Origin: Anaerolineales bacterium UBA6055
GTDB lineage: Bacteria > Chloroflexota > Anaerolineae > Aggregatilineales > Phototrophicaceae
DNA: 64,000 bases
NCBI GenBank assembly: GCA_002428985.1
Contig: DIYL01000062.1
Span: forward strand, 62,001 to 126,000
Direction: 5' to 3'
Shown: positions 60,398-64,000 of the stretch, one piece after another
Numbering within the stretch: position 1 is the first letter of the stretch
Layout: the number at the start of each line of letters is the position of its first letter
The notes under the pieces: model-generated
What the model was told of the DNA's origin: nothing
Databases searched by the model: none
Seen by the model: only the letters and a program-made list of their open reading frames with translations
Program-made: the position numbers and the translations under genes

Positions 60398-61660
60398 TTA
60401 ATCTTCTCGAGATTTTGCCTTGCGGTCTCGTTGAACAATGTCAATACCACCACGTATACCTCCTGCAATAAACATAAACACGACTAGCTCTTGCCAGCGT
60501 AAAATGATATTCGGATTGACACGATCATGGTATGCACCATAAAAATCAATGAAATTATTGTAATCTTCTTGGGGTAGTAGAAACGGTATACGATTGAATA
60601 TCAACAACGTGATGAACATACCAATGAGGAGTATCACAGAGGGTTTACGATTTAACATCAAGGTGACGATGATAATCAAAGGCACATGTAAATAAGTAAC
60701 AAAACGGGCAAGGTCTGTTCCACCAATCAATGTTAGACCAATAACAAAAAATGTGTATCCTACGACGAGTCCACGTGTAGATCCTAAATTTTCCCAGACC
60801 GCTTTTAACTGATGTATCCCACCTAACCATAGTATCGGTAAAGTATATGCTAACACTGCAAATATCAAATTTAGATTTCGCCGAAATGATGTGAGTGGTA
60901 GTGTAATCGTTTCGATCGATGTAGGATTAGGTTTGAAAAGTGTGGCATAGACAACAGTGGATTCAACGGAGATAAATAGTCGGGGCACAATCACAAATAC
61001 CACTATAACACCGCCGCCTACAATGATTCGTGACATGATCTGCTTTCGACTATCACCTTCTTGCACCAACCATACCAATTGTTGCAATAATAGCAAAGCT
61101 AAAGGCACAAGCGTAAATTCGCGTGTCAATCCACCTATTGCAGATAATCCAATACATAACCAATAGCGTTTTTGAACTAACGCAATGAATGCGAAACTGG
61201 TTAATCCATAGGCGAGGTGATCTGGACGATATACATCAAAAAGAAGGTATTTTAGATGATAAAATGTGAGTCCAATTATGATAACTGAGATTAGCCCATG
61301 ACGATGACTACCCCCAAAAACGCGTGTGAGAGCATAACTACTGACTAGTGTAAATAATGCACCGCCCCAAGCAATGACCTGATACCCCATCATCGTCGAT
61401 ATTCCAGTAAATGTGGAAATCAGACTGGCTAGAAATGGCGTTAGGGGACGATAGGCGAAGGGAGCAACTAAACTAGAGTTGCCTAATATACCATTTTCTG
61501 CCATATCAATATAAAAAATGAAATCACCTTCAAAAAGTGTGGTGTCTATAGAGTTTGTTAGGAGATCAATAATCACAATCAACATAACAGATACAATAAC
61601 TGTCTGTAACAGCTCAATTCTAGTTGCATCGAATTTGTAAAGGTTATCATCTGTGTTCAA
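60398..61660 (-). CDS. Polytopic membrane protein, possibly GT-C-type glycosyltransferase
   Basis: A 420-residue integral membrane protein with about 10-12 helices. An early external loop has FEGDFIFYIDMAENG and VAPFAYRPLTPFLAS, and a later segment has GGLTREFTLVPLALLLL. An acidic first loop with a YRPL segment is seen in GT-C and EpsG-like polyprenyl-sugar transferases, but no diagnostic motif is certain. I use the TTG start at 61660 because AGGGG lies 7 bases upstream. The last residues are basic and cytosolic (QRDRKAKSRED). Confidence 0.6.
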   Translation of the reverse strand: MNTDDNLYKFDATRIELLQTVIVSVMLIVIIDLLTNSIDTTLFEGDFIFYIDMAENGILGNSSLVAPFAYRPLTPFLASLISTFTGISTMMGYQVIAWGGALFTLVSSYALTRVFGGSHRHGLISVIIIGLTFYHLKYLLFDVYRPDHLAYGLTSFAFIALVQKRYWLCIGLSAIGGLTREFTLVPLALLLLQQLVWLVQEGDSRKQIMSRIIVGGGVIVVFVIVPRLFISVESTVVYATLFKPNPTSIETITLPLTSFRRNLNLIFAVLAYTLPILWLGGIHQLKAVWENLGSTRGLVVGYTFFVIGLTLIGGTDLARFVTYLHVPLIIIVTLMLNRKPSVILLIGMFITLLIFNRIPFLLPQEDYNNFIDFYGAYHDRVNPNIILRWQELVVFMFIAGGIRGGIDIVQRDRKAKSRED

Positions 61661-61806
61661 GTTAATTCCCCTAAAGTGATGTATTCTGTATCAATTATAG
61701 TGGTTGTAGGGTTACTGGTGTAGCTTAAGAGACAAAGCAAGTTTAAGTATACAATTGTCGAATCTTGGGGAGATATTGTGATACATGTTTATGACAAACC
61801 AAAATC

Positions 61807-61837
61807 GGTCGGCAGTGTCATCCTAAGTGTTAGCCGA
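61807..61837 (-). terminator. Possible terminator downstream of the tRNA-like element
   Basis: GTCGGC/GCCGAC (61807-61812 and 61832-61837) with a 19-nt loop. On the minus strand it is followed by CGATTTTGG. It lies about 97 bp after the 3' end of the tRNA-like element; the long loop makes this a weak call. Confidence 0.35.
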
Positions 61838-61933
61838 CTAAAACCATAAACTTATCAAATCTACCTGATCACGATCTGTATCCAAATAAACTATCAACAT
61901 CTCATATTTGAGAAAATCTGTAAGTCAAGTAGT

Positions 61934-62050
61934 GGAGTAAGTGAGAGTTGAACCCACATCCACGAATCTTTTGGCTAGCAAAGCGCACTATAATTGCTTC
62001 GCATATCGCCTCAAGCGTTCGCGTGCCGTTACCACTTCTGCCATTACCCC
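61934..62050 (-). ncRNA. 117-nt tRNA-like element (degenerate type II tRNA?)
   Basis: On the minus strand a 7-bp acceptor-like stem GGGGTAA/TTACTCC (62044-62050 with 61934-61940; one G-U) encloses a T arm GTGGG-TTCAACT-CTCAC (61941-61957) with a standard T loop. It also encloses a D-arm-like TGGCAGAAGTGGTAACGGC (62025-62043) with GG and the expected U8-like T. The middle (about 67 nt) is too long: a 7-bp stem (GCGAAGC/GCTTTGC) and a CTTGA-containing loop are present, but no clean 5-bp anticodon stem. The 3' end lacks encoded CCA. The 5' stem overlaps the last codons of the upstream gene. It may be a pseudo-tRNA, an unusual Ser/Leu-like tRNA or another tRNA-mimicking RNA. Confidence 0.45.
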
Positions 62051-63288
62051 TGATTCGCTAAACGCTGTAAGTCCTCTTTATTATCTGGTAAGCCATAAAA
62101 ATACGAAAATAAATTTGTTGGTATTTCCCAAAATGGGTCACAGTTAACGATAGCGTGAAGCACTTGTCTGTGTCTGTTGTTCAATGGTTTATTGGGATGA
62201 TATTGCCCTTTCTTAAGCCGTTCTGGGTACTCATACAACAGTTGATCTGGTAAGTCTGAGACATCAATGTATGCATGACTTTCCCAGTAATGATCAGATT
62301 CATTTCGATTGATTTTTCTAAATGCAATGTCAAGTAACTCACGATAATGGTGATGAGCTTTTGCAGGTGTCAAATTGCTTCGTCTTGAAATTTCCAGAAG
62401 TAAAGACAAATCCCCATTTTTATATAAGATGCGATCTTCATCAAATCTATTGAAGGGCATTTGACCGAGTACAAAATAATGAAGATTCCAACCGTAAAAT
62501 ATTGGTCGCTTCCAAATATCAATACTCAGATATTCGGCTAATGTATCAACAACAACTTCTGGAACTTGACCATTCTGGGATTCAAGGTTCTTCCGATAAA
62601 TTAGCATATAGCCTAGTGCTGCACACACACGGAAAGTGAAACTTTCACCATTTTTCACCCATTCTAGCAATAACTTATCGTAGTCCTCCCACCTGCTTTT
62701 ATATGAGTGATAATTATATTCAGCGAAAGCCCATGCACCGATAGATTTCACCCAAACGTCGTCATAATAGTTGATACATCTTAGAATTTCATGGATATAT
62801 GCTATGTCTTGGTCCCTCAACATTGAAAGGAGAGCTATATTGGTGACAACAAAATAAGCATTATCGCTTTGGCATTGTTCGATAAACAATTGTTGATTAT
62901 TGAAAATAATGTCATAGATAGCTATTGAATCACGAAATTGTGTTGGATAATCGGGGTAATCAAAACGGATACGTCTAACTTGCAATCGTCGAAGGTTTGG
63001 GCTAATCAGTGTACTACTTAAAATATAGTACAAACACTGTGTATACGATTGCTTACGATGTATATTGTCCGTATCTTCAAGTAACTGTAACAAAATTCGC
63101 GTAGCTGGAGGAGTTATAGCGGTAATAAGACCCAAAGGATGGATAAATTCAGTAAATTGTTTGAATAATCCATCAAATTCTTGCTTGGATTGGGTTGTAT
63201 GAAAGGCTCGGATTAGATCAGGTAGATGTGTTGCTTTTGGGTTGGCATCTAATAACTCATCCCTAATGGTAGTGAAGATGTCTTGCAT
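62044..63288 (-). CDS. Uncharacterised helical protein
   Basis: A 414-residue protein I do not recognise. It is mostly alpha-helical with repeated 35-45 residue helix pairs (for example RILLQLLEDTDNIHRKQSY and WVKSIGAWAFAEYNYHSY), as in HEAT-like repeat scaffolds, and is rich in Tyr, Asn and Ile. There is no signal peptide or membrane segment. The ribosome site is weak. Its TAA stop falls inside the acceptor-like stem of the tRNA-like element, a 7-bp overlap. It shares a 140-bp divergent region with the acyl-CoA ligase gene. Confidence 0.6.
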   Translation of the reverse strand: MQDIFTTIRDELLDANPKATHLPDLIRAFHTTQSKQEFDGLFKQFTEFIHPLGLITAITPPATRILLQLLEDTDNIHRKQSYTQCLYYILSSTLISPNLRRLQVRRIRFDYPDYPTQFRDSIAIYDIIFNNQQLFIEQCQSDNAYFVVTNIALLSMLRDQDIAYIHEILRCINYYDDVWVKSIGAWAFAEYNYHSYKSRWEDYDKLLLEWVKNGESFTFRVCAALGYMLIYRKNLESQNGQVPEVVVDTLAEYLSIDIWKRPIFYGWNLHYFVLGQMPFNRFDEDRILYKNGDLSLLLEISRRSNLTPAKAHHHYRELLDIAFRKINRNESDHYWESHAYIDVSDLPDQLLYEYPERLKKGQYHPNKPLNNRHRQVLHAIVNCDPFWEIPTNLFSYFYGLPDNKEDLQRLANQG

Positions 63289-63333
63289 TCATGACTTTTT
63301 TCGTTGAGGTTTAATTTTGAGTGTATGTGTAGT

Positions 63334-63376
63334 ATAGCATGTTTTTCAGGTGATATGCTATTCATCATGATATAAT
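63334..63376 (+). promoter_or_regulatory. -10 box and dyad upstream of the acyl-CoA ligase
   Basis: ATAGCAT (63334-63340) and ATGCTAT (63355-63361) form a 7-bp inverted repeat with 14-nt spacing, just ahead of a perfect TATAAT (63371-63376). The -35 region is poor. The dyad in place of a -35 box suggests activator or repressor control. Confidence 0.4.
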
Positions 63377-63428
63377 TTCCCTATCGAATATATTTTGACC
63401 TAACAATATTTTTAAAAGGAGTACTTTA

Positions 63429-64000
63429 ATGTTAAACGGTTTAATGATGGATTATCCCCTCACACTTGACCACATTGTTGAGCATGCTAATCGCATGTCA
63501 CCCAACAAAAAAGTCAAGACAATGCTCCCTGATGGTTCAATGCACGACTATACCTATGCAGACTTTTACAAGCGCGTCAAAAAACTTAGTAATGTATTGG
63601 AATCACTCGGTGTTGAAGTTGGTGATCGGGTCGGGACATTTGCGTGGAATAACTATCAACACCTTGAATTCTATTTTGGTATCCCTGGTGCTGGAGCAGT
63701 CTGCCATACGCTCAATCTTCGTCTGCCACACGATCAACTGACATATATCATCAATCATGCCAAGGATAAAGTTATCTTCGTTGATGGCACATTGCTCCCA
63801 TTGATTGAGCCCATCGCCGATCAATTGGAATCTGTCCAGCATTTTGTGGTGTTTAATGTGCCGGAAGGCAAAGAAGTTAACTTACCGAATGTTTCACAAT
63901 ACGAAGATCTCATGGCAGAGGCGAGTGAAGATTATACGTGGCGTTGTACAGATGAAAATATGGCGATGGGGTTGTGTTACACAAGTGGTACAACTGGCAT
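63429..64000 (+). CDS. Medium/long-chain fatty-acid--CoA ligase, N-terminal part (3' end outside window)
   Basis: ATG at 63429 with AAAAGGAG 7 bases upstream; the frame is open to the window end (190 residues seen). The sequence begins MMDYPLTLDHIVEHAN (residues 6-21), then YTYADFYKRVKKL, GDRVGTFAWNNYQHLEFYF, GAGAVCHTLNLRLP and, at the edge, the AMP-binding P-loop CYTSGTTG. This is the ANL-superfamily fatty-acyl-CoA ligase pattern (AlkK/FadD-like); the HTLNLRL segment fits medium- or long-chain acid activation. Chain specificity cannot be told from this half. Confidence 0.88.
   Translation, partial: MLNGLMMDYPLTLDHIVEHANRMSPNKKVKTMLPDGSMHDYTYADFYKRVKKLSNVLESLGVEVGDRVGTFAWNNYQHLEFYFGIPGAGAVCHTLNLRLPHDQLTYIINHAKDKVIFVDGTLLPLIEPIADQLESVQHFVVFNVPEGKEVNLPNVSQYEDLMAEASEDYTWRCTDENMAMGLCYTSGTTG

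Noticed and set aside
61934..62050. tmRNA or selenocysteine tRNA.
   Set aside because: At 117 nt it is far too short for tmRNA and has no tag frame. A selC gene would need an 8-bp acceptor stem, a 6-bp D stem and a TCA anticodon, none of which is present.
1..64000. CRISPR arrays, insertion sequences, integrases, prophage or plasmid genes.
   Set aside because: I saw no regularly spaced repeats, no transposase or integrase motifs and no phage structural genes; the gene order looks chromosomal.

Overview
This is about 64 kb of a moderately AT-rich bacterial chromosome. It carries no IS elements, phage genes, CRISPR array or rRNA. The gene content fits a heterotrophic, probably monoderm-like bacterium, and I would guess Chloroflexota (Anaerolineae-like). 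The grounds are sugar and nucleoside ABC importers with enlarged extracytoplasmic insertions, abundant secreted binding proteins, no LPS or outer-membrane genes, and many sugar and sugar-acid oxidoreductases. The phylum is an inference from gene style; nothing in the window proves it.

Layout. 1-1,000: 3' end of glpD and a bidirectional terminator. 1,005-7,127: small enzymes, then a minus-strand glycan operon (MFS exporter, DegT aminotransferase, nucleotide-sugar epimerase/dehydratase, hexapeptide acyltransferase, family 2 glycosyltransferase) that looks built to make and transfer an N-acylated amino sugar. 7,452-10,223: NAD(P)-binding protein and acetyl-CoA synthetase (acs). 10,711-16,359: an AglEFG-like alpha-glucoside importer without its own ATPase, followed by trehalose synthase (treS). 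16,585-19,446: SLC13/RCK anion transporter and unknown small proteins. 19,572-24,480: a compact minus-strand cluster with a type III polyketide synthase, a geranylgeranyl-reductase-like flavoprotein, two methyltransferases and a UbiA prenyltransferase. It probably makes a prenylated or alkylated phenolic or quinone-type lipid. 24,643-31,483: a nucleoside-type (BMP/NupOPQ-like) ABC importer whose first permease has a roughly 350-residue extracytoplasmic insertion and whose binding protein is fused to a fasciclin (FAS1) domain.

32,138-42,415: a sugar/polyol/sugar-acid oxidation island. It holds a SrlD-like SDR, a 570-residue zinc dehydrogenase with what looks like a duplicated Rossmann domain, a PHP protein, 2,5-dioxovalerate dehydrogenase, a DHDPS-family dehydratase/aldolase, an RmlD-like reductase and an IolM-like inosose dehydrogenase. 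Direct and inverted repeats in its two control regions look like operators. 42,484-53,810: miscellaneous housekeeping and accessory genes. They include a lipoprotein, an M20 dipeptidase, a LysE exporter, an SH3b/GH46-like hydrolase without a signal peptide, an OmpR-type two-component system, and a three-gene module (57-residue glycine-zipper peptide, membrane protein, XRE regulator) behind a strong promoter buried in overlapping dyads. 53,830-57,627: a giant kinase-like/coiled-coil tail-anchored protein. 57,796-64,000: Gfo/Idh/MocA oxidoreductase, MFS transporter, a polytopic membrane protein, a 117-nt tRNA-like element overlapping the end of an unknown gene, and the start of an acyl-CoA ligase.

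The most interesting items are the type III PKS/UbiA cluster, the BMP-FAS1 fusion with its enlarged permease, the duplicated-Rossmann dehydrogenase, the kinase-like giant, the glycine-zipper/XRE module and the tRNA-like element. No computation or database search was run. Family names come from motif reading.
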